DNA of 64,000 nt from Mycolicibacterium sp. lyk4-40-TYG-92 (GTDB taxonomy: Bacteria; Actinomycetota; Actinomycetes; Mycobacteriales; Mycobacteriaceae), in assembly GCF_030209435.1 (NCBI RefSeq), contig NZ_JARVRX010000003.1:372001-436000 (forward strand). The letters run 5' to 3'. Positions 28,608 through 39,053 of the stretch are shown one piece after another. Position 1 is the stretch's first letter. Each line of letters opens with the position of its first letter. A program made the position numbers and the translations under genes. The notes below the pieces were generated by a model. It did no database searches. It had not been told where the DNA came from and saw nothing but the letters and a program-made list of their open reading frames with translations.

Positions 28608-31490
28608 GTGAGCGATTCCCCGAATGCGCAGGCAGGCGTGCGTCCCGAGGCGGCCGCGGCCGTCGACGCCGACAGCCCGCAGCACCGTTACACGGCCGAA
28701 CTGGCCGGCCGCATCGAGGCCGACTGGCAGAAGGTGTGGACGGACCGCGGCACCTTCCACGTGCCGAACCCGGTCGGCTCGCTCGCACCCACCGACGGTT
28801 CGCCGGTGCCGGCGGACAAGATGTTCGTGCAGGACATGTTCCCGTACCCCTCGGGCGACGGCCTGCACGTCGGGCACCCGCTCGGCTACATCGCCACCGA
28901 CGTGTACGCCCGCTACTTCCGCATGACGGGCCGCAACGTCCTGCATGCCCTGGGCTTCGACGCTTTCGGTCTGCCTGCCGAGCAGTACGCGGTCCAGACG
29001 GGCACGCACCCGCGCACCCGGACCGAGGCCAACATCGTCAACTTCAAGCGGCAGCTCGGACGGCTGGGCCTGGGCCATGACTCGCGCCGCAGCTTCGCCA
29101 CCACCGACACCGACTTCTACAAGTGGACGCAGTGGATCTTCCTGCAGATCTACAACGCCTGGTTCGACCCGGCGCAGCAAAAGGCCCGGCCCGTTGCCGA
29201 GCTGATCGCCGAATTCGATTCCGGCGCACGGACTCTCGACGACGGCCGGAACTGGGCGGCGCTGACGGCCGCCGAGCGTGCCGAGGTCGTCGACTCGTAC
29301 CGCCTGGTCTACCGCTCCGATTCGATGGTCAACTGGTGCCCGGGCCTGGGCACCGTGCTGGCCAACGAAGAGGTCACCTCCGACGGGCGCAGCGAACGCG
29401 GCAACTTCCCGGTGTTCCGGAAGCGGTTGCGGCAGTGGATGATGCGCATCACCGCGTACTCCGACCGGCTGCTCGAGGACCTGGATGTGCTGGACTGGCC
29501 GGACAAGGTCAAGGCCATGCAGCGCAACTGGATCGGCCGCTCCGTCGGTGCGGAGGTGCTGTTCTCCGCGGGCGACGCCGACATCGAGGTCTTCACCACC
29601 CGCCCGGACACCCTGTTCGGCGCCACCTATCTGGTGTTGGCCCCCGAGCATGATCTGGTGGATTCGCTGCTGGCCACCTCATGGCCAGCCGGCGTCGATC
29701 CCCGTTGGACCGGTGGCGAGGCCAGCCCGGCTGAGGCCGTCGCGGTTTACCGTGCTGCCGTCGCCGCGAAGTCCGATCTGGAGCGCCAGGAGAACAAGAC
29801 CAAGACCGGCGTCTTCACCGGTGCCTACGCCACCAATCCGGTGAACGGACAGCAGGTTCCGATCTTCATCGCCGACTACGTCCTCGCCGGGTACGGCACC
29901 GGCGCCATCATGGCGGTGCCCGGCCACGACCAGCGCGACTGGGAGTTCGCGACGGCGTTCGGCCTGCCCATCGTGGAAGTAATTGCCGGCGGCGATCTTT
30001 CGGAGTCCGCGTACACGGGCGACGGCGCGGTGGTGAACTCCGACTACCTCGACGGCCTGAATGTCGCCGACGCCAAGGCCGCCGTCACCGAGAAGCTGGT
30101 CGCGGCCGGCCGCGGTCAGGCCCGCGTCGAATTCAAGCTGAGGGACTGGCTTTTCGCGCGCCAGCGGTACTGGGGCGAGCCGTTCCCGATCGTCTACGAC
30201 GCCGACGGCCGGGCCCACCCGCTGCCGGATTCGGCGCTGCCCGTAGAACTTCCGGACGTGCCCGATTACTCGCCGGTGCTGTTCGATCCCGATAACGCCG
30301 ACAGCGAGCCGTCGCCGCCGCTGAACAAGGCCACCGAGTGGGTGCATGTCGATCTCGATCTCGGTGACGGGCTGCAGTCCTACACCCGCGACACCAACGT
30401 CATGCCGCAGTGGGCCGGCAGCTCGTGGTACGAACTGCGTTACGCCGACCCGCACAACTCGGAAGCGTTCTGCGCCAAGGAGAACGAGGCCTACTGGATG
30501 GGCCCGCGGCCCGAGATCCACGGCGCCGCTGATCCGGGTGGCGTCGACCTCTACGTCGGCGGCGTGGAGCACGCGGTGCTGCACCTGCTGTATTCGCGGT
30601 TCTGGCACAAGGTGCTGTTCGACCTCGGCCACGTGTCGTCGCGCGAACCGTACCGGCGCCTCGTCAACCAGGGCTACATCCAGGCGTTCGCCTATACCGA
30701 CGCCCGCGGTTCCTACGTGCCGGCCGCGGAAGTCGTTGAGCGCGAGGGCAAGTTCTACTGGACCGGCCCGGACGGCGAGATCGAGGTCAACCAGGAGTTC
30801 GGCAAGATCGGCAAGAGCCTGAAGAACTCCGTCTCGCCCGACGAGATCTGCGAGGAATACGGCGCCGACACCCTGCGCGTCTACGAGATGTCGATGGGTC
30901 CGCTGGAGGCGTCACGGCCGTGGGCCACCAAGGACGTCGTCGGTGCGCACCGGTTCCTGCAGCGCGTGTGGCGGGTGGTCGTCGACGAAACCACCGGCGA
31001 TCCAAGGGTTTCCGATGACGAGGTGTCCGAGGAGACGCTCAAGCAGCTGCACAAGACCATCGCCGGGGTCAACGAGGACTACGCAGCGCTGCGCAACAAC
31101 ACCGCCGCCGCCAAGCTCATCGAGTACACCAACCACCTCACCAAGGAGGGTGTCACCGCACGCGCCGCGGTCGAGCCGCTGGTGCTGATGGTCGCGCCGC
31201 TCGCGCCGCACCTGGCCGAGGAATTGTGGCGCCGCCTCGGCAGCGAGAAGTCGCTGGCGCACGGCCCGTTCCCGGTCGCCGACGAGCGCTACCTGGTCGA
31301 CGACACCGTCGAGTACCCGGTGCAGGTCAACGGCAAGGTGCGCGGCAAGATCGTCGTCGCCGCCGACGCGGACAAGGCCACGCTGGAAGCCGCGGCGCTC
31401 GCCGACGAGAAGGTGCAGGCCTTCCTCGCCGGGGCCACACCCAAGAAGGTCATCGTGGTGCCCGGCCGGCTGGTCAACATCGTCGCCTAA
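28608..31490 (+). CDS. leuS: Leucyl-tRNA synthetase
   Basis: Class I aminoacyl-tRNA synthetase charging tRNA-Leu, 960 residues. The HIGH signature is HVGH (87-90) in [17 protein letters not shown]; the KMSKS-equivalent is KIGKS (733-737). The editing (CP1) domain is present, with [15 protein letters not shown] and [18 protein letters not shown]. The extended Ala-rich N-terminus is usual in mycobacteria. GTG 28608 is supported by the -10 placement. The stop overlaps the stop of the convergent TPR gene by 4 nt. Orthologue of Rv0041. Confidence 0.97.
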   Translation: MSDSPNAQAGVRPEAAAAVDADSPQHRYTAELAGRIEADWQKVWTDRGTFHVPNPVGSLAPTDGSPVPADKMFVQDMFPYPSGDGLHVGHPLGYIATDVYARYFRMTGRNVLHALGFDAFGLPAEQYAVQTGTHPRTRTEANIVNFKRQLGRLGLGHDSRRSFATTDTDFYKWTQWIFLQIYNAWFDPAQQKARPVAELIAEFDSGARTLDDGRNWAALTAAERAEVVDSYRLVYRSDSMVNWCPGLGTVLANEEVTSDGRSERGNFPVFRKRLRQWMMRITAYSDRLLEDLDVLDWPDKVKAMQRNWIGRSVGAEVLFSAGDADIEVFTTRPDTLFGATYLVLAPEHDLVDSLLATSWPAGVDPRWTGGEASPAEAVAVYRAAVAAKSDLERQENKTKTGVFTGAYATNPVNGQQVPIFIADYVLAGYGTGAIMAVPGHDQRDWEFATAFGLPIVEVIAGGDLSESAYTGDGAVVNSDYLDGLNVADAKAAVTEKLVAAGRGQARVEFKLRDWLFARQRYWGEPFPIVYDADGRAHPLPDSALPVELPDVPDYSPVLFDPDNADSEPSPPLNKATEWVHVDLDLGDGLQSYTRDTNVMPQWAGSSWYELRYADPHNSEAFCAKENEAYWMGPRPEIHGAADPGGVDLYVGGVEHAVLHLLYSRFWHKVLFDLGHVSSREPYRRLVNQGYIQAFAYTDARGSYVPAAEVVEREGKFYWTGPDGEIEVNQEFGKIGKSLKNSVSPDEICEEYGADTLRVYEMSMGPLEASRPWATKDVVGAHRFLQRVWRVVVDETTGDPRVSDDEVSEETLKQLHKTIAGVNEDYAALRNNTAAAKLIEYTNHLTKEGVTARAAVEPLVLMVAPLAPHLAEELWRRLGSEKSLAHGPFPVADERYLVDDTVEYPVQVNGKVRGKIVVAADADKATLEAAALADEKVQAFLAGATPKKVIVVPGRLVNIVA

Positions 31491-32617
31491 CCAGGGATTC
31501 GCGCACGAATCGCAAGGACCACGCCGGTCAGGGCCAGTGCCATGGTCGTCAGACTGGGAATTGCGATACCGGGAAAGCCGAGCGAGGCGAAGCCCGCCAA
31601 GCCGCTCAACGCCGCGATGGCGAGCAGCGTCACGGGCAGGATCCAGCGCCGGCGGACGAGGCGCAACACACCGGGTGGTAGTCGCTTCGTCTGCTCTCGG
31701 TCGAGCCACATGACGCCGGCGCCGCCGATGACGGCCAGCACTGTGCCGGCGACGGCTGCGACGTGGTGGCCGGCCGCGTTGAGGAACGGCAGCCACACCG
31801 CCCAGAACACGAACGCGGCAAACGCCACCGCCGACGTCCTGCGCGCGATGCCCCGAGCGAGTTGGTTGGCGTCGACCATGCCGGAGTCGATCGCGGCCAG
31901 CGCCAGTGTGGAGTCGACCGATTGCACATAGCGGAAGCGCATCCGCGCGACTTCAGCGGCGACGGCGTGGGTGTGCGGATTGCCGGGGTCCAGGCGCAGT
32001 CCCTCGAGAAGGTGGGCGTCGGCGCGACGGAGCGGTCCGCGCCGGCGCACGAAGTGGAACAGCCAGATGATGGCCATCACGACCAGCGCGAGGCCCCGGG
32101 ACAGCAGCACTATCAGCACCGCCCACACCGGGTTCGGGCGATAGAAACGTACGCGGTCGATCTCGACGAGTGCCTGCGCCAGCGGTCCCAGAGGTGATGC
32201 GGGTGCGACCGCGCGGATGGACTCGGCCGTTGATTGCGCGTACGCCCGTTGGTTCGCCTTCAGATAGGCGCGGGTCAGCGTGTACCGGTAGTTGACCTCG
32301 TTCGGGTCCAATTGCACTGCCGCATAAGCTGATTGCACCGCCTCCTGAGGGGTTCCGGCACCGTTGAGGATGGCGCGCGCATGGACCGACAGTACCCAGG
32401 CCTGGCGGGGGTCGATGCCCAGCGACCGTTCGGCCCAGCCTCGGGCGTCGGTGGAAAAGTCCTGTGCCTCCATCGCAATGGCGAGCATCCCCAACAGGAT
32501 TGGATTGTTGGGGTCATGGCGCAGTGCTTCGACGGCCGCTTGCTCGGCTTCGCTGTTGCGGTCGAGCGCGAGCAGTATCCGGATCTTCTCGACGGCCTCG
32601 GCGCCGGACGAGGTCAT
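31487..32617 (-). CDS. TPR membrane protein, partner of AAA ATPase
   Basis: 376-residue protein. The N-terminal half is TPR-like ([93 protein letters not shown]), then a membrane segment ([27 protein letters not shown]), another TPR-like stretch ([31 protein letters not shown]), and four further membrane segments to the C-terminus. ATG 32617 overlaps the stop of the AAA ATPase gene (ATGA), so both are translated together. Not recognised as any named family; a membrane receptor or adaptor for the ATPase is inferred. Absent from this place in M. tuberculosis. Confidence 0.75.
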   Translation of the reverse strand: MTSSGAEAVEKIRILLALDRNSEAEQAAVEALRHDPNNPILLGMLAIAMEAQDFSTDARGWAERSLGIDPRQAWVLSVHARAILNGAGTPQEAVQSAYAAVQLDPNEVNYRYTLTRAYLKANQRAYAQSTAESIRAVAPASPLGPLAQALVEIDRVRFYRPNPVWAVLIVLLSRGLALVVMAIIWLFHFVRRRGPLRRADAHLLEGLRLDPGNPHTHAVAAEVARMRFRYVQSVDSTLALAAIDSGMVDANQLARGIARRTSAVAFAAFVFWAVWLPFLNAAGHHVAAVAGTVLAVIGGAGVMWLDREQTKRLPPGVLRLVRRRWILPVTLLAIAALSGLAGFASLGFPGIAIPSLTTMALALTGVVLAIRARIPG

Positions 32618-33873
32618 CGGCGCCGCTTCCGGCCGTTGAGGTACTGCTCGAGTTCGCTGAACTCTTCGCGGTTCTCGGCGAACGCGACGTAGTTCTGGGC
32701 CAGGCTGAACCATGACCCGGTGGTGGGTGGCGTATCGCGGAGCGCGGCATCGAGGTGACTCTGGGTCACCGGTTGCGTGGTGCCCCGCCGCACCGACTCG
32801 TGCAGCGCGAATTCGACTGCGCGGCGGCACAATCCGGCAAGGTCGGCCCCGGAGTAGCCGTCGGTGCGGGCGGCGATCCGCGCCAGGTCGAGTGGGCCCG
32901 TCGGGCTCCGCCGGAGGTGATGGGCGAGGATGGCTTGGCGGGCCGGTTGGTCGGGTGGCAGCACCAGAACCTTGCGGTCGAAGCGCCCGGGGCGCAGCAG
33001 CGCGGGGTCGACGTCCCAGACCTGATTGGTCGCGCCCAGCACCAGGAGCCCTTCGTTGTCGCTGGCTGCGCCGTCCAGCTCGAGCAGCAACTGGTTGACG
33101 ATGCTCCGGATGTAACTCGACGTCTGTGCCCGCTTGTGGCCCAGCGCGTCCAGCTCGTCGATGAACAATACGGTCGGTCGTAGCTGCCGGGCCTCGTCGA
33201 AAACGTTCTTGATGTTGCGCTCGCTGTTGCCGAGCCATTTGTCCAGGATGTCGGCAATTCCGACGTGGATGAAGTACAGCCCCAGCTCGCCGGCCAGCGA
33301 CTTGGCCAGGAACGTCTTGCCGCAGCCCGGAGGTCCCCACAGGAGCAGGCTCGACCGCAGCGTATGCCCGAATGACCGGCGCAGTTCCTCGTTGCGCATG
33401 GGTTCGAGGAAGCCCATCCGGAGGCGCTCTTTGACATCCTCCATCCCCGCCACGTCGGCGAGCGTCAGTTCGGGCCGCACGATGTCGATGAGGTCGCTGG
33501 CAGAGATGACATCGTCACCATCGTCCTCGGTTGTGGCCCACGCGGACTCGTGCGGCGGACTGGGCGGTGCGGGCGATGGGGGAGGGGGTGCGGCCGGCGG
33601 AGTCGCGGGCGGAGCGGCCGCGGGTGCGGCCGGCGCAGCCGCGGGCGGATCGGCTGGCGGCAGTCCGAATTGGCTGAGCGCCTGGGTCTTTCGCTGCAGG
33701 GCGTCGGTATCGTCGGGTGACTGCTGGAGCAGGACTTCGCAGTGGCCGAGCGCGGCGGCGTGCTGGCGGTCGTCGAGCAGTAGGTCGACGAGGTGCAGGC
33801 GCAGCGCACGGTTGGCGGGGTCGGCACGTACCGCGCCGTCGATCGCGGCGAGTACTTGTGGATCTACGGCCAT
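32614..33873 (-). CDS. AAA+ ATPase with N-terminal TPR-like domain (FtsH/VPS4 group)
   Basis: 419-residue ATPase. N-terminal helices (about 1-70) resemble one or two TPRs, then an Ala/Pro linker (71-108), then an AAA+ module: Walker A GPPGCGKT (180-187), Walker B VLFIDE (235-240), sensor ATN (281-283) and arginine-finger region LLRPGRFDR (292-300), with the D-G-Y-S-G-A-D-L sensor-2 helix. The WLGNSERNIKNVF pore-loop region is of the FtsH/Vps4/katanin type. No protease domain is present. It precedes and overlaps a TPR membrane protein. The architecture recalls EccA of ESX systems but the AAA module belongs to a different clade. Function unknown. Confidence 0.82.
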   Translation of the reverse strand: MAVDPQVLAAIDGAVRADPANRALRLHLVDLLLDDRQHAAALGHCEVLLQQSPDDTDALQRKTQALSQFGLPPADPPAAAPAAPAAAPPATPPAAPPPPSPAPPSPPHESAWATTEDDGDDVISASDLIDIVRPELTLADVAGMEDVKERLRMGFLEPMRNEELRRSFGHTLRSSLLLWGPPGCGKTFLAKSLAGELGLYFIHVGIADILDKWLGNSERNIKNVFDEARQLRPTVLFIDELDALGHKRAQTSSYIRSIVNQLLLELDGAASDNEGLLVLGATNQVWDVDPALLRPGRFDRKVLVLPPDQPARQAILAHHLRRSPTGPLDLARIAARTDGYSGADLAGLCRRAVEFALHESVRRGTTQPVTQSHLDAALRDTPPTTGSWFSLAQNYVAFAENREEFSELEQYLNGRKRRR

Positions 33874-33904
33874 GTGGCCATCCTCTCCAATACAAGGTCA
33901 CACG

Positions 33905-34570
33905 TCAGCGCGGGCGGATGATGACCTCGTGCTGGTGGGCGTCTTCCGGGGTGGCGATCACCTGGGCGATCACCTGAGCGACGGTCGAGGGCTTCAGGAA
34001 CCGCGCCGGGTCGTAGTCACCGCCCTCGTAGGCGACCAGGTTCCACTGCATGTCGGTGTCGATCCGGCCGGGGTACACCGTCGTCACCCGCAGCGACGGT
34101 TCGTCGGCACGCAGGGCGTCGGCGAAACCCCGCAGCGCGAACTTGCTGGCGGCGTACGACGCCAGTCCGGGGGACGGGCTCCGGCCGGCGCCGGAGTTGA
34201 CGAAGATCACCTGGCCCCGGGCCGCCCGCAACGCCGGCAGCAGCGGCAGCGTAAGCCCGACGGCGCCAAGCACATTCACTTCCATGGTGGCCCGCCATTC
34301 CTCGATGGAGGACTCGCCGACCCGGCCGGGGTATGCCACGCCGGCGTTGTGCACCAGCACGTCGAGTTCGACGATCGGCTCCACCGTCGCCTCGACGCCC
34401 TCGTAATCGGTGAGGTCCATGGGCCACGTCGTCGCGCCCAGCCGCTCGGCCACGGCGTCGAGTTCGGCCGTCGGCCGGCCGGCCAGGAACAGCGTGTGGG
34501 TCGGCGCGAGGGCTTCGGCGATGGCCATTCCGAGGCCCCGCGAAGCGCCGGTGATCATTGCGGTCGGCAT
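33905..34570 (-). CDS. Short-chain dehydrogenase/reductase
   Basis: 221-residue classical SDR. NAD(P)-binding GASRGLG (8-14), HNAGVAYPG at 74-82, catalytic Ser126, Tyr139 and Lys143 (SYAASK) are all present; DADMQW/PGRIDTDM follows the usual PG motif. Arg11 in the glycine loop suggests NADPH preference. Divergent from ggH with a 54-bp gap, so the two may be co-regulated. Substrate unknown. Confidence 0.88.
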   Translation of the reverse strand: MPTAMITGASRGLGMAIAEALAPTHTLFLAGRPTAELDAVAERLGATTWPMDLTDYEGVEATVEPIVELDVLVHNAGVAYPGRVGESSIEEWRATMEVNVLGAVGLTLPLLPALRAARGQVIFVNSGAGRSPSPGLASYAASKFALRGFADALRADEPSLRVTTVYPGRIDTDMQWNLVAYEGGDYDPARFLKPSTVAQVIAQVIATPEDAHQHEVIIRPR

Positions 34571-34624
34571 GGCGTGAGCCTACCGATCAGCGAATCCCCG
34601 GGCCGCGACGCACAATAGACAGCG

Positions 34625-35965
34625 ATGCCACCCGACCACAGCTTCGCGCCCACCCAGCTCTCGGCCCGCGCCGCCTACCTGCTGCGCGGTAATGACCTGG
34701 GCGTCATGACGACGGCCGCGCCGTTGCTGTACCCGCACATGTGGAGTTGGGACGCCGCGTTCGTGTCGATCGGCCTGGCGTCGCTGACGGTCGAGCGTGC
34801 CGTCGTCGAGCTGGACACGCTGCTGTCGGCTCAGTGGGCCAACGGCATGATCCCGCACATCGTGTTCGCCAACGGCGTCGACGGTTACTTCCCCGGGCCG
34901 GCGCGGTGGGAGACCTCGACTCTGGCGGTCAACGCGCCGCGCAACCGGGATACCTCCGGCATCACCCAGCCGCCCGTGCATGCCATTGCGGTGCAACGGA
35001 TTTTGGACCACGCCCGCACCCGCGGGCGCTCGACCCGCGTGGTCGCCGAGGCGTTCCTGGACCGGCGGTGGGACGACCTGGTGCGGTGGCACCGCTGGCT
35101 GGCCGAGGCGCGCGACCCACAGGAACACGGCCGGGTGACGCTGTACCACGGCTGGGAGTCCGGCATGGACAACTCGCCCCGGTGGGATGGCGCATACGCC
35201 AACGTGATTCCTGGTGCGGTGCCCGAGTATCAGCGTGAGGACAACGCGATCATCACCGACACCAGCCAGCGGCCGTCCGATGTCGAGTACGACCGGTACC
35301 TGTGGCTGCTGGAGGAGATGAAGTCCGTCCGGTACGACGACGCGCTACTGCCGAAAGTGTTGAGCTTCCAGGTCGAGGATGTTTTCGTCTCGGCCATCCT
35401 GTCGGTGGCGTGCACGGTCCTGGCGGAGATCGGCGAAGACTACAAGCGGCCGAATTCAGATGTGCGCGAACTCTATTCGTGGGCCGAGCGGTTCCGGCAA
35501 GGCGTGGTGGCGACCACCGACGAGCGCACCGGCGCGGCACGGGACTTCGATCTGCGATCCGGCAAGTGGATTGCGAGTGAGACCGTGGCGCAGTTCGCGC
35601 CGTTGCTGTGCGGCGGTCTGCCGCATGACCGGGAACGGGCGCTGCTGCGTCTGCTCGAGGGCCCGCGCTTCTGCGCACACCCGGACCTCAAGTACCCGCT
35701 GATTCCGTCGACGTCACCGGTGTCGCGCGATTTCCGCCCGCGCGAATACTGGCGCGGGCCGGTGTGGCCGGTGATGACGTGGCTGTTCTCGTGGTGTTTC
35801 GCCCGCCGCGGCTGGTCCGAGCGCGCGTCGATCCTGCGGCGGGAAGGCCTGCGGCAGGCCAGCGACGGCACGTTCGCCGAATACTACGAACCCTTCACCG
35901 GGGAACCACTCGGCAGCATGCAGCAGTCGTGGACCGCCGCCGCCGTGCTGGACTGGCTGGGCTGA
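34625..35965 (+). CDS. ggH: Glucosylglycerate hydrolase GgH (GH63)
   Basis: 446-residue glycoside hydrolase family 63 enzyme matching the glucosylglycerate hydrolase described from M. hassiacum, which splits glucosylglycerate to glucose and glycerate. The compound accumulates during nitrogen starvation and the enzyme clears it on recovery. The catalytic pair in the M. hassiacum enzyme, Asp43 and Glu419, falls exactly on Asp43 (WSWDAAF) and Glu419 (FAEYYEP) here. Further family blocks are GWESGMDNSPRWD and YWRGPVWPVMTWLF. Present in rapid growers, absent from M. tuberculosis. Cytoplasmic; no signal peptide. Start ATG 34625. Confidence 0.92.
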   Translation: MPPDHSFAPTQLSARAAYLLRGNDLGVMTTAAPLLYPHMWSWDAAFVSIGLASLTVERAVVELDTLLSAQWANGMIPHIVFANGVDGYFPGPARWETSTLAVNAPRNRDTSGITQPPVHAIAVQRILDHARTRGRSTRVVAEAFLDRRWDDLVRWHRWLAEARDPQEHGRVTLYHGWESGMDNSPRWDGAYANVIPGAVPEYQREDNAIITDTSQRPSDVEYDRYLWLLEEMKSVRYDDALLPKVLSFQVEDVFVSAILSVACTVLAEIGEDYKRPNSDVRELYSWAERFRQGVVATTDERTGAARDFDLRSGKWIASETVAQFAPLLCGGLPHDRERALLRLLEGPRFCAHPDLKYPLIPSTSPVSRDFRPREYWRGPVWPVMTWLFSWCFARRGWSERASILRREGLRQASDGTFAEYYEPFTGEPLGSMQQSWTAAAVLDWLG

Positions 35966-35975
35966 CCCGACAGCC

Positions 35976-36440
35976 CTAGTCGTCGTTGCTGGTGGCCAGC
36001 TTCTCCAGCGGCGCAAGGGCCTTGGAGATGTTGTCGATGTCCTCGGGCGTCAGCTTGGCCATCATCGCGATGAGCACCTGACGACGGGCCTCGAGCGCCT
36101 CCCGGTGCTGGACCAGTCCGCGCGGTGTGACGTTCACCAGCACGGCGCGCAGATCGGAGGGGTCACGCGACCGCTTGACCAGTCCCAGCTTCTCCAAGCG
36201 GCGGATCGCCACCGTGGTGGTGGGCGTGCGGACCCGTTCGTGGGCGGCCAATTCCGTCATCCGGATGGGTCCGCGGTCCAGCAGGGTCAGCAGGATGGAC
36301 AGCTGCGCCAACGTCAGATCGGCACCGGCTTCGGCGTCCTTCGGGATCTCGACGCGTCGGCGCATCACGTTGAACAGCTTGGAGAGGACCTGCTGCAGTT
36401 CTCCTGCGAGGTCCGCCACCTGCGGCTCCGTCGACGACAT
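35976..36440 (-). CDS. MarR-family regulator (Rv0042c)
   Basis: 154-residue winged-helix MarR protein: DLTLAQLSILLTLLDRGPIRMTELAAHERVRTPTTTVAIRRLEKLGLVKRSRDPSDLRAVLVNVTPRG covers helices 2-4 and the wing (DPSDLRA). ATG 36440. Orthologue of Rv0042c by position after leuS and sequence type. Target genes unknown; the ABC system and ggH are adjacent but on unrelated spacing. Confidence 0.9.
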   Translation of the reverse strand: MSSTEPQVADLAGELQQVLSKLFNVMRRRVEIPKDAEAGADLTLAQLSILLTLLDRGPIRMTELAAHERVRTPTTTVAIRRLEKLGLVKRSRDPSDLRAVLVNVTPRGLVQHREALEARRQVLIAMMAKLTPEDIDNISKALAPLEKLATSNDD

Positions 36441-36480
36441 AGTTCGATAGTCTAACGTGTATGCCGGAAACTGGCCGCAG

Positions 36481-37218
36481 TTAGACGACCTGCGCCAGAA
36501 ATTGACGTAAACGTTGAGTATCGGCGGATTCGAAGATCTGCTCGGGCGTTCCGGTCTCGATCACCCGGCCGCCGTCCATGAACACCACCGAATCTGCCGC
36601 TGACCGGGCGAAACCCATCTCGTGCGTGACCACGACCATGGTCATGCCGTCCGCCCCGAGTTCGCTGATGAGCGCCAGGATGCCCTTGACCAATTCGGGA
36701 TCCAGCGCCGAGGTGGCCTCGTCGAAGAACATCACCTGGGGGCTCATCGCCAGGGCGCGGGCGATCGCGACACGTTGCTGTTGACCGCCTGAGAGGGTCG
36801 CGGGGCGCACGCCGGCCTTGTGCTTGAGCCCCACGCGGTCCAGCAGTTGCAGCCCGAGTTCGCGGGCCGCGGCGGCGTCGAGGCCCTTCAGTTTGCGGGG
36901 CCCCAGCGTGACGTTCTCCAGCACCGTCCGGTGCGGGAAGAGATTGAAATGCTGGAAGACCATCCCGATCCGCTGGCGCAGCTGATCGGGGTTGTCCTTC
37001 AGCACCGACTTCCCGTCGAGCAGGATGTCGCCGCGGTCCGGTTCGTACAACCGGTTCAGGGTACGCAGCAGCGTCGACTTGCCGGAGCCGGACGGGCCGA
37101 TGACCGCGGTCGTGGTGCCGGCCGGGACGTCCAGGTCGACGCCCCGCAACACCGTGTTGGCGCCGAACGACAGGTGAATATCCTTGGCGGTCAAGGAAAC
37201 TGCCTGCGGCGTGGTCAT
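36481..37218 (-). CDS. Polar amino-acid ABC transporter ATPase (GlnQ-like)
   Basis: 245-residue ABC ATPase of the polar amino-acid uptake family. Walker A GPSGSGKS (41-48), Q-loop VFQHFNLF, signature LSGGQ (142-146), Walker B FFDEA (164-168) and switch His in VTHEMGFAR. The stop of the upstream fused permease gene overlaps this ATG (ATGA). Together they form a complete importer, probably for glutamine, glutamate or a similar amino acid (inference from family). Confidence 0.94.
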   Translation of the reverse strand: MTTPQAVSLTAKDIHLSFGANTVLRGVDLDVPAGTTTAVIGPSGSGKSTLLRTLNRLYEPDRGDILLDGKSVLKDNPDQLRQRIGMVFQHFNLFPHRTVLENVTLGPRKLKGLDAAAARELGLQLLDRVGLKHKAGVRPATLSGGQQQRVAIARALAMSPQVMFFDEATSALDPELVKGILALISELGADGMTMVVVTHEMGFARSAADSVVFMDGGRVIETGTPEQIFESADTQRLRQFLAQVV

Positions 37219-38975
37219 ATGATCTCCTGGGTGGCGATCTCGGCAGCGACGGGCTTGCCCTTGCTCAGTCGCCGGTCGATGTAGTTGACCAGATGGGTCA
37301 GCGGCACGGTCAGGGCCAGATAGAACAGCCCGGCGGCAACCAGGGGAGACAGGTTTCCGGTCTGCGCGTTGAGGTCGCGGCCGACCTGGAACAGCTCTCG
37401 TTGGCTGGCGATCAGCCCGAGGAAGTACACCAGCGACGACGCCTTCAGCAGCGAGATGAACTGGTTCATCAGCGCCGGCAGCACCCGCCGTACGCCCTGT
37501 GGCACGACCACCAGGCGCATCGATGCCGGATAGCCGAAGCCCAGCGCGCGCGAGGCCTCGAGCTGGCCGGCCTCCACACTCTGGATACCCGAGCGCAGAA
37601 TCTCCCCGATGTAGGCGCCCGCCATCAGTCCCAGTGCGGCAATACCCAAGGGGTACGGGTTGTTTCCGGTCAGCGAACCCACCACCGGCCCGATGCCCAG
37701 GCCGATCACCAGGATGATCACCACTTCGGGCAGCCCGCGGAAGATGTCGGTGTACACCCGCGCCGGCCAGCGCAACCAGCGGGACCGGGAGATACCGGCG
37801 ATGGCCAGCGCCATGCCGATGATCAGACCGATGACGCTCGCGCTGACAGTCAGGATCAGCGTGTTCGGCAGGCCGGTCTTGAACAGGTCGGGGATGGCCT
37901 GCCGGTACAGCCGCCAGTCTCCGAACGCGTCTTTCAGTTGGGATAGCGTCGATTTGGGCGCCGGACCGGCGGACGGGGCCGCTGACGCGTGCGACGCGGC
38001 GATGGCGTTGAAGTCGGGCAGCTGCGGCACGGGTGCGGCTTTTGATCCGGGCTTCCAGCCCGGCGGCAGTGCCCGCGGGACCCAGTCGGCATAGAGCCGC
38101 GCCCAGGTGCCGTCGGCGATGACCGCGTCCAGGCCCGCGTTGAGCGCGTCGATCAGCGGCCTGTTCTCTTTGGCGACCGCGTAGGCCACGAAATTGTCGA
38201 GGCTGAAGGTGTTTTCGACGATCCGGGCCGGATCGCCCGGTTGCACGGTGCCGGAGGCCTGCTGCGACGGCGCCACCCAGGCGTCGATCTGGCGGGTCTT
38301 GATGTTGGCGTACACCGTGGCGTAGTCCGGGAATTTCACCGGTTCCAGGTGCAGGGTGTCGACGACGTAGGCCTCCTGCACGGTGCCCTGCACGACGCCG
38401 ATGCGCTGCCCGGCCTTCAGCGCGCCGAACCCGTTGATGGCCGACCCGGTCGGCACGACGAGCGAAAAGTAGCCGAAGTCATAGCCATTGGTGAATCCGA
38501 CGGTCCGGCGCCGGGCGTCGGTGGTGGTGATCGAGGACGACCCGACGTCGAACCGGCGGGACGAGACCTGCGCCAGCAGCCCGGCGAAATCGGTGCCGAC
38601 GAAATTGACGCGCAGGCCGATCTTCTCGGCGATCGCCCGCAGCAGCTCGTTGTCGAATCCGGTGAACTGGCCGCCGGAGTTGATACAGATGCTCGGCGGG
38701 GCGTCGGACAGCGTGCCGACGGTCAGCACGCCAGGCGTGCCCAGTCCCAAGGTCTCCGGACGCACCGCCGAAAGCGGTTGGGTACCAGGTGTCGTGTACT
38801 TGTCGGTGCCGTCGCCTTGGGCGGCGGTGGCCAGGTTGGTGGGCAGGGCGCTGGCGCTCTGCACGCCTGGTGGCGCGCACTGGTCGGTGGTGGCGCGGGC
38901 CGGGACGCCGACGGTCAGTGAGCCGACCAGGAGTGCCACCAGTATCGCTACCGTCGCACGCAGGAAAGAGGTCAC
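37215..38975 (-). CDS. Fused substrate-binding protein / ABC permease for polar amino acids
   Basis: 586-residue fusion. After an N-terminal signal (LRATVAILVALLVGSLTVGVPARA), residues about 75-310 form an SBP_bac_3 domain (GVLTVGTLSDAPPSICINSGGQFTGFDNELLRAIAEKIG; FDVGSSSITTTDARRRTVGFT). After a linker, residues about 375-575 are the HisM/GlnP-type permease with the EAA-like loop (EASRALGFGYPASMRLVVVPQGVRRVLPAL). Such fusions occur in some actinobacteria and lactococci and tether the receptor to the pore. GTG 38975 was chosen as the start of the signal peptide. Its stop overlaps the ATPase start. Confidence 0.92.
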   Translation of the reverse strand: MTSFLRATVAILVALLVGSLTVGVPARATTDQCAPPGVQSASALPTNLATAAQGDGTDKYTTPGTQPLSAVRPETLGLGTPGVLTVGTLSDAPPSICINSGGQFTGFDNELLRAIAEKIGLRVNFVGTDFAGLLAQVSSRRFDVGSSSITTTDARRRTVGFTNGYDFGYFSLVVPTGSAINGFGALKAGQRIGVVQGTVQEAYVVDTLHLEPVKFPDYATVYANIKTRQIDAWVAPSQQASGTVQPGDPARIVENTFSLDNFVAYAVAKENRPLIDALNAGLDAVIADGTWARLYADWVPRALPPGWKPGSKAAPVPQLPDFNAIAASHASAAPSAGPAPKSTLSQLKDAFGDWRLYRQAIPDLFKTGLPNTLILTVSASVIGLIIGMALAIAGISRSRWLRWPARVYTDIFRGLPEVVIILVIGLGIGPVVGSLTGNNPYPLGIAALGLMAGAYIGEILRSGIQSVEAGQLEASRALGFGYPASMRLVVVPQGVRRVLPALMNQFISLLKASSLVYFLGLIASQRELFQVGRDLNAQTGNLSPLVAAGLFYLALTVPLTHLVNYIDRRLSKGKPVAAEIATQEII

Positions 38976-39053
38976 GCAGGTCAACCTAGCCGGTACCCGG
39001 CCGAATGCAGCGGCTTCAGCTCGCCGGGAATTCATCCGGCCGGGCGGTCCCAG

